Positions 17,301 through 28,236 of a DNA stretch of 64,000 nucleotides are shown here, piece after piece. Source of the DNA: Rhynochetos jubatus. Taxonomy: Eukaryota > Chordata > Aves > Eurypygiformes > Rhynochetidae. Location of the stretch: positions 5,214,001 through 5,278,000 of the forward strand of contig CM050668.1 in assembly GCA_027574665.1 (NCBI GenBank). The letters run 5' to 3'. Both the position numbers and the translations under genes were made by a program. Under the pieces are notes generated by a model, which worked only from the letters and a program-made list of their open reading frames with translations, did no database searches and was not told the DNA's origin. Position 1 is the stretch's first letter; each line of letters begins with the position of its first letter.

Positions 17301-17495
17301 TCTTCTTCTTCTTCTGCCTCTTGCATCGTCCCCGCATTGGCTTTCCTCCGACGATGCCCCTTCCCTTCTCTTCTCTCCGAATAGCCCGTCCACGCATCCG
17401 CAGCCTGTCGTCTTCACATTTATTCCACAGCTCGTGTGTTCATTGATTTTGCATTTGTATTCAGCTGGGGCTGATCCGATGCGCTTCTCTTTCAG

Positions 17496-17760
17496 CCTAC
17501 ATGAAACGGCGACACAGCTCTGTTAGCGACAGTCAGTCCTGTGAGTCCTCGTCTGCTGGAATAGACTACAGCCAGGGAGCCAGCCCGCAGCCACAGCATC
17601 AGCTGAAGAAGCCCCGGGTGGTGCTGGCGCCGGAGGAGAAGGAAGCTCTGAAACGAGCCTACCAGCAAAAGCCATACCCATCACCAAAAACCATTGAGGA
17701 ACTCGCTACACAGCTCAACTTGAAAACCAGCACCGTGATCAACTGGTTCCACAATTACAG
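17496..17760 (+). CDS. CUX1: CUX1 coding exon (human exon 23): most of the Cut-type homeodomain
   Basis: The exon starts with two bases completing Ala (AYMKRRHSS), has 87 codons and ends with AG of a split Arg before GTATGA. It begins with a basic stretch (MKRRHSS), likely part of a nuclear localisation signal, and a Ser-rich linker. Homeodomain positions 1-53 follow, from window residue 201: [20 protein letters not shown], then [20 protein letters not shown] and [13 protein letters not shown]. Trp48, Phe49, Asn51 and Arg53 are the invariant helix 3 residues, and His at position 50 is the signature of the Cut class. The splice junction divides the codon of Arg53 inside the recognition helix. 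The only change I notice against the mammalian homeodomain is IEEL for IEDL. Confidence 0.98.
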
Positions 17761-18181
17761 GTATGAGAGCTCCCGGGAGCCCTGCTCAGAAAGGGTTTCT
17801 TTCCTTCGCTCTGGCAGGGTGCTGCTCTGCTTGGGCAGGCTGCCTCTGCTTCCGCTCGCGTTGGGCGGTTGTACGAAGCGAGCGGTTTCGACAGCAGGGA
17901 GGTTCTAACGAACGGTAACGCTAATGCTGCAGACTAATTCTGAGTCATCCCCGAGGAACAGCAATATTCCCATATTGATGTAAGTAGTGCTTTTACACAG
18001 AAAGTCTCGCTTTTTGGAGTGGGCGTTGATTTAGAGATGTCCACTGATGAATATTTATAAATCCCCTTGCAGTAAGCAAGCCTGGTCTTTCTCCCTTGCG
18101 CTTGCAGGCTCACGCAGACGTATACTCGCACGTATGTACGCACGTACGGGCGTGTGTTGGGTGCGTTATGCCTGGGTCGCT

Positions 18182-18195
18182 GGGGGGGGGGGGGG
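18182..18195 (+). repeat. Poly-G run, 14 bases
   Basis: Fourteen G bases follow GGGTCGCT and precede CTGGGAAG. It is a simple homopolymer with uncertain true length. Confidence 0.95.
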
Positions 18196-18539
18196 CTGGG
18201 AAGTGTCCTCTGCTGGGTGGCATCAGAATTGCACTGCTTGCAGCAGATCCTTTTGCCACCTAAGAGCAGAAGAGGGTTTTCTTTTGGGTCTTGAGTCAGT
18301 GAGCTCTGAAAATTGACACAGCGCGTGCTGTATTTCTGGGAAGCTCCGCGCGGTCATGAAGGATGGAGAACCGATGACGCTGAAGTCAGACGTGGCCACA
18401 GACTTGTTTCGCTGTTAGGATTAAATCATTGAGTCCCGCTGAAATAAGATGTTGGTCCGTTCAGGTCCTTCCTCATACTAGAAGGAACCTTCTGCACATT
18501 TGAAACATTGAAGTAGGTTTTGGCCTAAAGACACCGATA

Positions 18540-18770
18540 AAAAGAAACAAGGCTGGAATGACAAGAATTATAAGGATTTGAATAAACGTATTATCAAATG
18601 CGCTTGGGATTGGGAATCTTAATTAGTGCAGCAGCCTTTTCTCCAAGAAATTTGTGCTAATGAATATTGAACAGGTACAGTTAAGATAGCAGACTTAATA
18701 CCATTCTCCCCCTTCACTCGGAGCCAGTAATGTTCCTAATTAGTCCGGATTGCTAAACTTGTTTGTTTTT
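18540..18770. promoter_or_regulatory. Possible conserved intronic block
   Basis: This AT-rich segment contains GAATTATAAGG, AATCTTAATTAGTGCAG, GCTAATGAATATTG and CCTAATTAGTCC, with several TAATTA-type homeodomain cores in ~200 bp and few CpGs. The texture resembles vertebrate conserved non-coding elements near developmental transcription factor genes. It is inference without alignment. Confidence 0.25.
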
Positions 18771-20224
18771 AGAAACTGCTAACACTGAAAGGGTATTTTC
18801 CACCTTGGCCCTTCTCAGCTTTTAACGGGGAAGTTGCTGAAACAGAAGCAGCACAGTTTATGGAGATATCTCAGAAATATTATGCACAATAGCAAAATAA
18901 TGTTTATAGTAAACAATCCAAAATTTTAAAATTATAACCAACAAGTAATCATATTTACACTGAATTTCATTGACTTGAATCTGCTACAGATGCAGCCTCT
19001 TTCACTGCTCAGACTTCTCCAAATGCCGGCGCCTCTTCCAATTCCCACTTCTCGGCAATTATCCACAAGTTGGAGGAATGCCTATGAAAATATGTTCCCC
19101 TAGGCCTGACAGCAAAATGTGCTGTTCTCACTTACGCAGACGAGCGCGGGAGCACTGGTGGCATGTGTCATCTTCCTCAGTATCATGAGATCTCCTGTTG
19201 AGGCGTGCTGCGAGAAAGCGTGACAAGTCATGATTGATCAGCATGTTTAGCCACACCAAGCTATACGTGAATGTGGACGAGGCGCTGACAGTTGTATACA
19301 AAATAAACAGCGTATAAACACGGTGCTGTAGGCGGGTGGGTAGCACTAGCCTCACAGCTCTGCGTGATCTGGACCTGCTCCCAGATGTGCTGCAGTCTCC
19401 AGGATTTCCACAGGCTTGAAGCATCTCTTTAGAGCCCAGGGTGCTCTGAGCGGTGGCCACCACTGAACAATCAAGACACGTGCCTGTTCTTTTCCTCCGT
19501 ACAGTAACTGTCTTAGGTTTCATGCACGAACTTCTCTTAAAACATTTGTAGGAAGTTGCAAAAGAGGTACAAGTTCCATGTTCTGCCAAGGGAACAGGAC
19601 TGTTCTGCAGCTCACATACTATAGGAAGTGGGTAGTCTTTCCCGTCTTCATCTTCTCCCGGCCACACTTAACTTTATTTATCTCATTTATACTCTCCCTC
19701 AGCCATTTCTATTCCAAACAGAAGAGTCTTCATACAGAAGCAGTTCCACACCTCAGACTATATCAATTTTTCTTCGAAGTAACTTCAGCTGAGGCAGGGC
19801 ACAGATTTGGACAAGGCTGTCTTTCTGTCTCTTAGGAATCCTGTTGCAATGATGCTTTTCCTTTGGAATTCAGCCCAAGCCTCACTTTCCAAAGGTGGTT
19901 GCTGCAGCAGAGCCTGCCTTTATATCCACCACATGGGGAGTCAGCACTACATTTGTTTTCCACAGCAAAAGAAACTTTAAAAAAATCCTCAGCAGGCAAA
20001 GAGATAATTCACTTGAGACTATAAACAGGTATCAAGGATTTTGACATGTCTGCAGATTTCTCCAAGCCTGTGGCTTTGCATCCATACCAGTCCCGTAGCT
20101 CTCAGAACATAAGAATAAGAATAGGCCTTGCTTTGCATTAGTGAAGCACGGGACCCGTCAGCATTTGAGGCTCTGTCGTCCTAAGAACTGTACGAAAGAG
20201 TAGGAGGTAGGGATTTCTATCCCA

Positions 20225-20355
20225 CTTCACATGTGGAAACTGGCACAGAAACTCAGTAAGGTCACAGAGATGATACTTTAGAAACATCAGGAATTAAACC
20301 AAACTTCCTTGAATGGTAATCTAGTGCTCTTGCATCCTAAATTTCATTGCTCTTA
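20225..20355 (+). repeat. MIR-like ancient SINE remnant
   Basis: The order of words CACATGTGGAAACTGGCACAGA, TCAGTAAGGTCACAGAGAT, CAGGAATTAAACCAAACTTC and CTAGTGCTCTTGCATCCTA follows the MIR core consensus as I remember it (GAGGAAACTGAGGCACAGA..., CAAGGTCACACAG..., GGGATTCGAACCC..., GTGCTCTTAACC...). Divergence is heavy and several gaps are needed, so a chance match cannot be excluded. Confidence 0.4.
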
Positions 20356-22431
20356 CCATGAGCATAATTTTTGATGAACGGTAGTGTTGCTCTTGTTCAG
20401 ATGAGTTCCTGGAGCTGTGTGAAGGCTTGTACAGGGAACTTCAAGGTAGACCCCAGGAGATCCCTGATAATTTGAGTTACACTGGTGAATGCCAGCAGGA
20501 TGTGTTGATGTCGAGGCCAACACCTTCCGCTGAGAGGAATGCTCTCTGAAATTTGCTAGCTGCTGTCACCAGGTCTTCTTTACAGTAGGGATTTAATTAC
20601 TGTGTTAATCAGGAGCCAGACGAGAAGCAATGTATTGGGTGTGAATTCCAAGGATTTCCACAGACTTTGAACCTGTATTCCGTAGGGCTGTGGTCAGATA
20701 CTCGGTGAGCATGTCATCATCCAGTATCTTGCTGGAGCGGAGGTATTTTAAATGCCATGCAGGCACAAAGCTCTTACCCGTTTCCTCTCCTGACTTGGGG
20801 AACGTTACAGAAGTGGCGTGCTCTGGATCAGTGTCCATGCAGGGAGACCACAGGCATAACGAGAGCCCGATAATCGATGTTGCAGGATGCGTGCAATTAA
20901 TGGCAATAGCAAATTAATGTTAGCACCTGTGGTCTTCTGTTAGGTGAATAGTAGTCTCCTAGGGAAAATTACAGACCCCTAAACCTTCAGAAGTGTAGAG
21001 TCAGCAAATACTGCTGAAATGCTGTTGCATTTCAAGTAAGTCAATAATATCATTAGCTTCAAAAGCAGTATTCAGGTGGTGTTCTTCATTTACCCTGGGT
21101 TTTTTTTTTTCCAGTGTGCTGTCTTCCATAGCACATTCAGGAAAAAAGTAAAAATTCTTACAGCCGTCAGCGTTGGGACAGCGTTTCGTTTGTGATTTGC
21201 AAGACCCTTAGCAGTTCTCCCTGGTTGAAACCAAGTGTTATGTTCACTGCAAAAGATAAAGTTCTGCTAAACTCTCCCTGTGTCTGTGTCTCATCCCTGA
21301 GCACAAGTCACTGAGGCTCCCTCTTGGTTGCAGACCAGCACCTGACCAGTGGTCATCACCTCTCCTGCTGGCCGGCCAGTACAGGGAGAGAGTTGGCCTA
21401 GACCCTGAGGTGTTTTCCATAAAGTTTTCTGTACTTGTGAGGATATTGTGAGCTCCTAAACAGGGAAGGAAGAGGGAGGAAGGACCAAGCTAAAGGGCAG
21501 AGGTGGTGTGTTTGGGGTATTATTGCACGCTTCAAGTAACAGGAGGCACAAGGTGTCACACCAGGCAATTCTAACCGCACATGGAGTGCGTTAATTCCCT
21601 CGAAAGGTACTGCTCGCCTTGTCACTATTCCTGTTCTGAAATCGATTTTTTTAAATAAAGAATGAGGCAGAAGTCAGACTAGGTGATAGACAGACAACCT
21701 GTCAAAAGGCTGTGCTTCCCCAGAGCGCCTTGAGAACAACGGGCTTTGTTTCACCTAAGTCTCCTCTTGGTGTCTAGGAAAGCACCAAGGGGGTTGTCCA
21801 GATTTTTTTTTTGGTTTGGCAAATTGTGGCTCATTTCTAGTAGAAATCTGGTTTGTATTTGGAAGCTGTTTTCTTCTGGATCTACTAGAAATGTGTTTGT
21901 ATTTTTTAAATAATCTCTTTTCTGGTCCAGTGCATTGCAACGTTTCGCCCTCCCGATGTCAGACTTTTAGTGGGAATGGGAGACGGCAGAGCCTTTCATC
22001 TCTGTCTCTTAAACCAGATCCAGTGATGGAAAAATAGAGCGTACAATTAGGAATATTAGTTCATTTAGCATCCCCAAAGAAAAGGAAGATGATCCGTCAC
22101 TGGGCCCGCCCTCCCGCTGTGCCACGGAGGAGCCCCGTGGCGGGCTGGGTTTGCAGCCAGCGTCCCTTCTAGCAGGCTTCGCAGCGGGCCTGTGGCCAGG
22201 GAAAATGAAAGTAAGAGCATCTCGACAGTATTTCACGGTTTTCCAAAGGCCTTTTCGGCCAGTCCTTTGCGTTGGAGGGTGTGAGCGTGTCCCCTGACCC
22301 AGCTTGGTGCGGCTGTCCTGTAGCCGAGACAAAACGACGTCTTACGGAAGGGCGTTTTGGGTGGCGTATCTGGTAGAGCAGGGTGGCTCCGAGCGACCCC
22401 CGGCACTCACCATCCCTCTCCCGTCTCCTAG

Positions 22432-23143
22432 GTCTCGCATCCGCCGGGAGCTGTTCATCGAGGAGATCCAAGCCGGGAGCCAGAGCCAGGCTGGGTCGAG
22501 CGACTCTCCTTCCGCCCGAAGCAGCAGGGCCGCTCACAGCTCCGAGGGAGACAGCTGCGACGGCGTGGACGCAGAAGGCCCGCCTGAAGGAAAGCCGAGT
22601 GGCCCGGAGGCGGATGAGTACAACAATGCAACCACAAAGTCTCAGGGAGGGCCCGCGGAGTCGGCTTTCGAAGCGGGGGAAGAGGCACTGCAAGGCGCCA
22701 GGTCTTCGGAGAAAGCGGAGGCGATCCAGGCGGAGAGCCTGGAGGACACCGACGACGAGGGCAGGCTCAGAGCACCGCGCCAGAGCTCTCCGCCGGCATC
22801 GCAGCGCCCGGGAGAAGCTCTGGAGACACTGCCAAACTCTGCCACGGAAGGGGATGCCTCTACCTCAGCTGCCTCCACCTCAGTCCTTACAGGGGAGAGC
22901 TCCTACAAGTCAAAAGAAAGTTCAGAGAAAATCTCCAGTGTGCCAAGTACGAGCTCGACGCCGGCCGCAGGCTCGCAGAAAGCCAACTCTCTCCAGAGCT
23001 TGTTCGGCTTCTCTGAGGCGGCGAGCTCCAGGAACACGCGAGACAGCTCCTTGAGGAAAAAGAAAGCGGCGAACTTGAACAACATCATCCACCGCTTGGA
23101 GAAGGCCGCGAGTCGGGAAGAGGCCGTCGAGTGGGAGTTTTGA
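22432..23143 (+). CDS. CUX1: CUX1 last coding exon (human exon 24): homeodomain end and C-terminal repression tail
   Basis: One base completes Arg53 of the homeodomain; SRIRREL finishes helix 3, then LFIEEIQAGSQSQAGSSDSP and a 228-residue acidic and Ser-rich tail follow, ending in HRLEKAASREEAVEWEF and a TGA stop at 23141-23143. The tail corresponds to the C-terminal repression/autoinhibitory region of CUX1. Its two ends are very close to mammalian CUX1, including the NSLQSLFGF and RKKKAANLNNIIHRLEKAAS blocks. The middle differs strongly: where mammals have Ala/Pro-rich and poly-Ser runs, this protein has mixed Glu, Ala, Ser and Thr (TSAASTSVLTGESSYKSKES). The exon is much richer in GC and CpG than the DNA on either side. 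Large antisense and +1 open frames here are shadows of this exon. Confidence 0.98.
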
Positions 23144-24849
23144 GATTAAACTCGCCCAACTCTGGAGAGCTGGGAAGTGAAACTGGACCTCTACTGGTTT
23201 TATTGTGTTGCGCACTTATCCGCCCTGCGGGCCACAGGGCAAAAACGCCATAGGCCAAGGTGCATATAGAAAACAAAAAGGAGCGTTAAGCCCAATTTAT
23301 GTTTGTGTTTTCGAGGAAGAAAACTGAAATGTGTAGTCAAGCTTTTTTGTACCCTGAAGTGTTTTTATTATTGCCCTAAGTGATTTCCACAGTTTCTGGA
23401 ATAACTCATACAGCTTTGCCTTGTGCCCTCCTCTTTGGTGTGGGCTTTAAAAAAAAATGAAAAACAGAAAAGAAAAAAAAAAAGAAAAAAAAATCAAACC
23501 CACATATTAAAAGGGGGCTTTTTATCTGCCATCTAATGGCTACAGAGCGATAATACACTATTATCTTCTTAAACCAGGAAAAAAGGGGAGATTTTTCAAA
23601 AAAAAAAAGAAAAAAAAAAGAAAGTTTTTTGTAGCTGTTCAGTTGCCACTAAGAGATTGCACAGTCAACCGACTCTAAACACACTAGTTTGGATTCCTAC
23701 ATATTTTCAAGAAAAGAAAAGAATCTTGTTGTTTGAAACTTTGAATTTAAAAAAAAAAAATACAAAAACACATTTACTCCACATATTTTTTAACAAAACA
23801 GAAAAAAAAAAAGTCACATCAGGAAAATATCTTAATTTGTGGTAGCTGACTTAGTGTTTTCTTGTAAGTGAAATAGAATATTGACACGTAGTGCACATTG
23901 TTTCATAGCTTTAACTGATTCTGGTCTTTTGCAGACCAGAATTTGTTTAATACACTCCATTTTAGGCCAAATCAGGACAAAAAAAAAAAAATCTGAATCT
24001 AGGTATTTTATAATCTGCTTTTTAACCTCTAACCACAGAGCACGCTGATCAGACCTCATATCTGGGAGGTTTAGGAGACAACTTAGAAACAGCATGTACT
24101 TGATCATTTCACTCGGTTCCTAGCGTACGGAATTCCCTTTCAGCAAAGACAGATCGCTCAAAAAACGTTGGCCAGTAACATTTCAGCCTGCTACTTCGGG
24201 GACGTATTCCGTGACCCGAACTGCTCAGCTCACCTGGAGTCGGTGAAGGTGTAGTTCACGCGTACGATTGCTGTCACACACCACTAAGAGGGGACTGGAG
24301 CTGCCTCAGACACAGACCTTTTCCTGCTGTTGGTGGCCATTGACTGACTCTTCCCACCGCAAGCACTGATTTTAAATACGTTTTAGTTGTGGGAAGCTGA
24401 TTTTTGCGTGGAAAACAAAGAGTACGTGGCAATGACCAGACGGGCTCTTAGCGGGACGGAAGCAGCCCAAACTCCAAACCAAAACATTCACGCTCGCAAG
24501 TCCCAGTCTAGACCATTCTGCCCTGCAGAAATACAGCCTCTTTCCATGATTTTATGCACAGGTTAGGGCTGATCAAAGTACAACTCCAATTCTAACTTGT
24601 CTCTAACTCCTCCTGTTGTCTATATGTATATGCGTGAGCATAGAGGTGTGTGGAAGGATGTGTGTGTGTGAGTGTGCGCGCGTGCAATTTTATACGTCTG
24701 TGTATTTTCTTACGTACTTGTGCACACATAGAGTGCATTACTGCCACCTTTTTTCAATAAGCTGTTTTATCAGTTATGGCTTCTACAAGTTTGCTAATTT
24801 AGACTCCTTTATTGCCATATCTTTAAAACTAACAATAGATGATTTCGGA

Positions 24850-24902
24850 ATATATATATATATAAAAATATATATATATATATATAATTTTTTTTTTTTT
24901 TT
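24850..24902 (+). repeat. (TA)n microsatellite followed by T15
   Basis: Two TA-repeat blocks separated by AAAA (24850-24886) run into fifteen T bases (24888-24902). It lies in the CUX1 3'UTR and is likely length-polymorphic. Confidence 0.95.
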
Positions 24903-26523
24903 GCTTATTTATAGGTGCTGTATTTTATTATCTGATTGTTAGGAAGGGATGAAAGGGGGCAAATATTCTTTAGAGGGATAGACTGCCGGCAGTATTGGGT
25001 ATAATTTACAAGATGTAGTTGTCATACTGTATATTATTGATTGAAGACTTTTTGACCGTATTGTGTATCATTGAACTTTTGTCTTAGGTCAGCATCTTTT
25101 TGATGACACTTTAATGGTGCATTCATTACTTCTTAAGTTTAATTAATATTACTTTTTCTGATTTTGGGGGAGGGAGGGATGGGGAGAGGAGTTCCGACTT
25201 TAAAGGTATGTTCCCAATATTACACCTCAGTGTGCTTGTATTAATTCATTAGTAGGATTTTTGACTGTAAGATGTGAAACCACATTTCTTGCATGATATT
25301 TTAGAACTTATGTATTTCATTTACAGTCTCTTAACATGCAACAGCAGCACTTAGCGCAAGTTTTCACAAATTAAGAATCAGTACACTAAAATCAATCCTT
25401 TTCATGATTAAGACAAGAAGGCTCTAGGAGGCTGAAAGGCAGGGATTCATTTCCTAATTTTACCGCTAGCGGTTTCAGGATACCTCCTTGGGTAATTGGG
25501 GACTTGTGATGCAAAACTAAAAATGAGGAACAGAGAGAGCAACTGCCCCTTTCTGTGATGAGCTGAGGAGGCGATTTGTAATAACAGACACCAGTATGTG
25601 ACAGCACGTGCTGGAAGCGGTTACGGCTTCTTATCTGGAGCGCAGTTAGTCCGCGGGAACGGCCAGCGAGGGAAATAACGTGGTGAAGCAAAGTGTTAAC
25701 CTCTCTGTATCTGACCCATGTCCTGGTTTGACTTGCAAAGCACAGCTCCATCGACAAATGCACGTCCTGGTAAAACACACATACCTTAACACGAGTCGTA
25801 ACGAGATGTGTCTTCAGCCAAGAAGCAAAACTTCTGACTGGAAGGCGCAGATATTTTCTTACTTTCTTGTTTGGTTTTTTTTTAATTTGTTGTTGTTCGG
25901 TTCAGGTTGGGTTGTTTTTTATTATTTCTAGGCAATACACTTGCCGGTCTGCTTTCTGCTGATTCGAGATCCAGGTGCTTGAGGCAGTCAAGTGGTTACT
26001 CTCGGCTTTCTCGTTAGTGAGGTGTTTTTCTGTTTGACGATTACTTTTTTTTTAAATTAAGATTCCCCAAACTGTTCTTGTGCCTGTGTCTATATGATTG
26101 CATTCCATGATGCTTACTGAGAGCTCTTGCTGCATTGTACGACAGCAGAACTGTATTCACAGGTTGAACACAAATGCAGCACTTAAGGTCAATCTCTCTT
26201 CTTAATAAGCAATACGTAAGTGCCTTGAAACTTATATCTTTATCTTTTTTTTCTGCTTGTTTTTGTTTTGCTTTTCAGATTTCCACTAGTTCTTGAAGAT
26301 TCTTTAGCGGCTGCCCAGTTTTTAATGCTGTAATGATTTTGAAAATCCCTATCTGTAGCTTGCCCTAGAGGAAATCTTTCTTTTATAACACTAACTGTTA
26401 ATTCTAAGCTCCATTATTACATTTGAATCATGTAATTTCTGCTGGATAAAGACAGCATTCATAAGTCAGAAGTCACTCCATCCTGCCAAGGGTTGTCACT
26501 GGTATCTATTCTAAAATTAATCA

Positions 26524-26529
26524 AATAAA
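26524..26529 (+). terminator. CUX1: Candidate CUX1 poly(A) signal (proximal)
   Basis: An AATAAA hexamer lies in TCAAATAAAATGCTGTC, 3.4 kb after the CUX1 stop, with T-rich sequence and TTTTTTGGCAC within 35 bases downstream. It is the first canonical hexamer after the stop that I noticed in good context. An A/T-rich UTR gives such hexamers by chance, so use is uncertain. Confidence 0.4.
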
Positions 26530-26643
26530 ATGCTGTCTATTTCCTACATTTTTTGGCACTTTATTAATGGCTTAGCTCCTTTTGTATTTTCATATTTAAC
26601 GATCTGCATTGAATGTGGATTAGCCTGCTGAGATGCTCTTGGG

Positions 26644-26672
26644 GTGACCCCGGCCATCGCGCCGGGGGTCAC
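26644..26672 (+). other. GC-rich hairpin in CUX1 3' region
   Basis: GTGACCCCGGC (26644-26654), a six-base loop and GCCGGGGGTCAC (26661-26672) pair with a single bulged G. This gives an 11-bp, almost all-GC stem inside AT-rich DNA, about 120 bp after the candidate poly(A) signal at 26524. Confidence 0.7.
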
Positions 26673-28230
26673 GTTGGGTTCCTTAGTGACCACCTTATTT
26701 GAGGGCGCGGGCAGACGGGCACCCTCAGACCCAGCTCGGAGAGTTTAAGTGATGTTCCCAGCTGTCTGTTCCCGATTCTTAGCCAAGGTCACGGCTGCTT
26801 TTCTCTTTCAGTGGGGAGTAAAATGGATTAGCTTGAAGTACTGCTGAGATTCTCTTGTGGGAGATGAGTTACCTACTGGCTTTCCAAACGGGCTGAGACC
26901 TCCCCGGTTTAGAGACTGAGCTCCGGCAACACTGCAAGATTTTAGCTGTGTTTCTGATCCAGCGCGGCATTTGAAAGTAACGCCTTTAGGAGGACGTGTA
27001 GCGGGATGACGTTTTACTTCATTAAGAGGATAACAAGTTGGAGAAGAAATGCCAAAGAGTAGCGCAGTGGCTTCTTGCTCCTGGGTCACTGATTACGCAG
27101 GGAGGGGAAAGGCGCTACTGGGGCACGTGTGACGTGGGGCTCGTCTCGCGGGGCAGTCGTTTTGTAGAGCGCGGCAGCAGGGCCCTCGCTGATGGCATTT
27201 CTTTTCCTGGTGGATAAGAGCACAGGTCGTTTTTGGAAAATCTGTAGTGCCAGAGCCTGTTTACTCCTGAGGTTCCTTAAAAGCATTTTTATTTTCTGTT
27301 TCCAGATTCTTAGTAAAGCTGTGGATGAAGGGCCCAGGCTATCTTACCAGGAATACCTTTATACGGCAGTTAAAATGGTCACGTTTTCTCTCTGGGTGGG
27401 ACGGAAAAAAGCATAATACTTTGTTTGCTAAAAGCAAGGGAAGAGCATCCCTTGGCAGAGGAGTCATACAGCACAATATTCGATACGCTTCCATGTGTGA
27501 GGATGGAGATGTCAGACAACAGAATTGCACGTTTATTGGCGGAAATGCAGTTGATTACAATTGCTGGTGGTGCCATCAAATCTGACCATTTTATTTATTC
27601 CTCTGTAAAATGCCCATAAATAGAGCCAGTCGAGAAAAGAACCTGTATGAGTTCCTATCTGCCCATATCGTGAATTAGTGAGTCCTTTAGTTATAAACTC
27701 CTGCTGTAACAGGAAAGATCTATCGTACGGTTAAAGAAATTGATGTGCCTTTCTCATTAGGTGAAAGATCTTTGCATTATTTTTATGTAACTTGTTCATA
27801 TGGGAATGGTGTAGAGGAGGGGGTTCAGGAACACGACAGAATTCTATGCAATAGTCTCTGATCCAATTACTCAAAACTTGCTACTTTTCAATTCTTTAAT
27901 GGGAGGAATAGAAAGTCAGAGAAGTGCATCATTCTGGTGGTAATTCAAACGACAAAGCTGATAAATTTACATAAAATAGGATTGAGGGAAGCCTGACAAA
28001 ATACTGTAATGAAATAATGGGAAATGCTGACAGTGGTTGCAGTCCCCACGGGCACAGCTGCAGTCAGGGGTCTGTCATTTTCCACCTTAAAATTGCTCAT
28101 TTCAAGTATTCTTAAAGCTGAAATAAAAACGCTCCTGGCAAAACCGGGGCGGGCGAGAAACAGAAAAAATAAATAAAAAAAAACCCCACCACCCACATTT
28201 TGACCAAATATAAGTTATGAGAATTACACG

Positions 28231-28236
28231 AATAAA
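28231..28236 (+). terminator. CUX1: Candidate CUX1 poly(A) signal
   Basis: AATAAA in ACACGAATAAAGTAGTGG is followed within 25 bases by a GT-rich GTGGGGTTTGG, a reasonable downstream element. Other AATAAA copies lie close by (28122 and 28169). Use is unproven. Confidence 0.35.

Larger units (their letters stand above)
17761..22431 (+). other. CUX1: CUX1 intron 23
   Basis: This 4.7-kb intron interrupts homeodomain helix 3 and runs from GTATGA to a CTCTCCCGTCTCCTAG acceptor. If retained, the frame continues for 49 further codons to a stop at 17908. It holds a 14-G run (18182-18195), a conserved-looking AT-rich block (about 18540-18770) and a MIR-like remnant. I see no convincing exon. Minus-strand open frames at 19128-19667 and 20605-20838 were examined and not accepted as genes. 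Confidence 0.8.

Noticed and set aside
19128-19667. 179-codon minus-strand frame in CUX1 intron 23, with GGATATAAAGG upstream on that strand
   Set aside because: It opens with GTG rather than ATG, has no family resemblance, and the TATA-like word alone is weak. A protein search across birds showing conservation would reopen the case.
20605-20838. 77-codon minus-strand frame in intron 23
   Set aside because: It looks protein-like by eye, but is short and isolated, with no matching neighbour exon.
22169-23215. Large antisense and +1 frames over the last CUX1 exon
   Set aside because: They are shadows of the real CUX1 reading frame, whose ends match CUX1 clearly.
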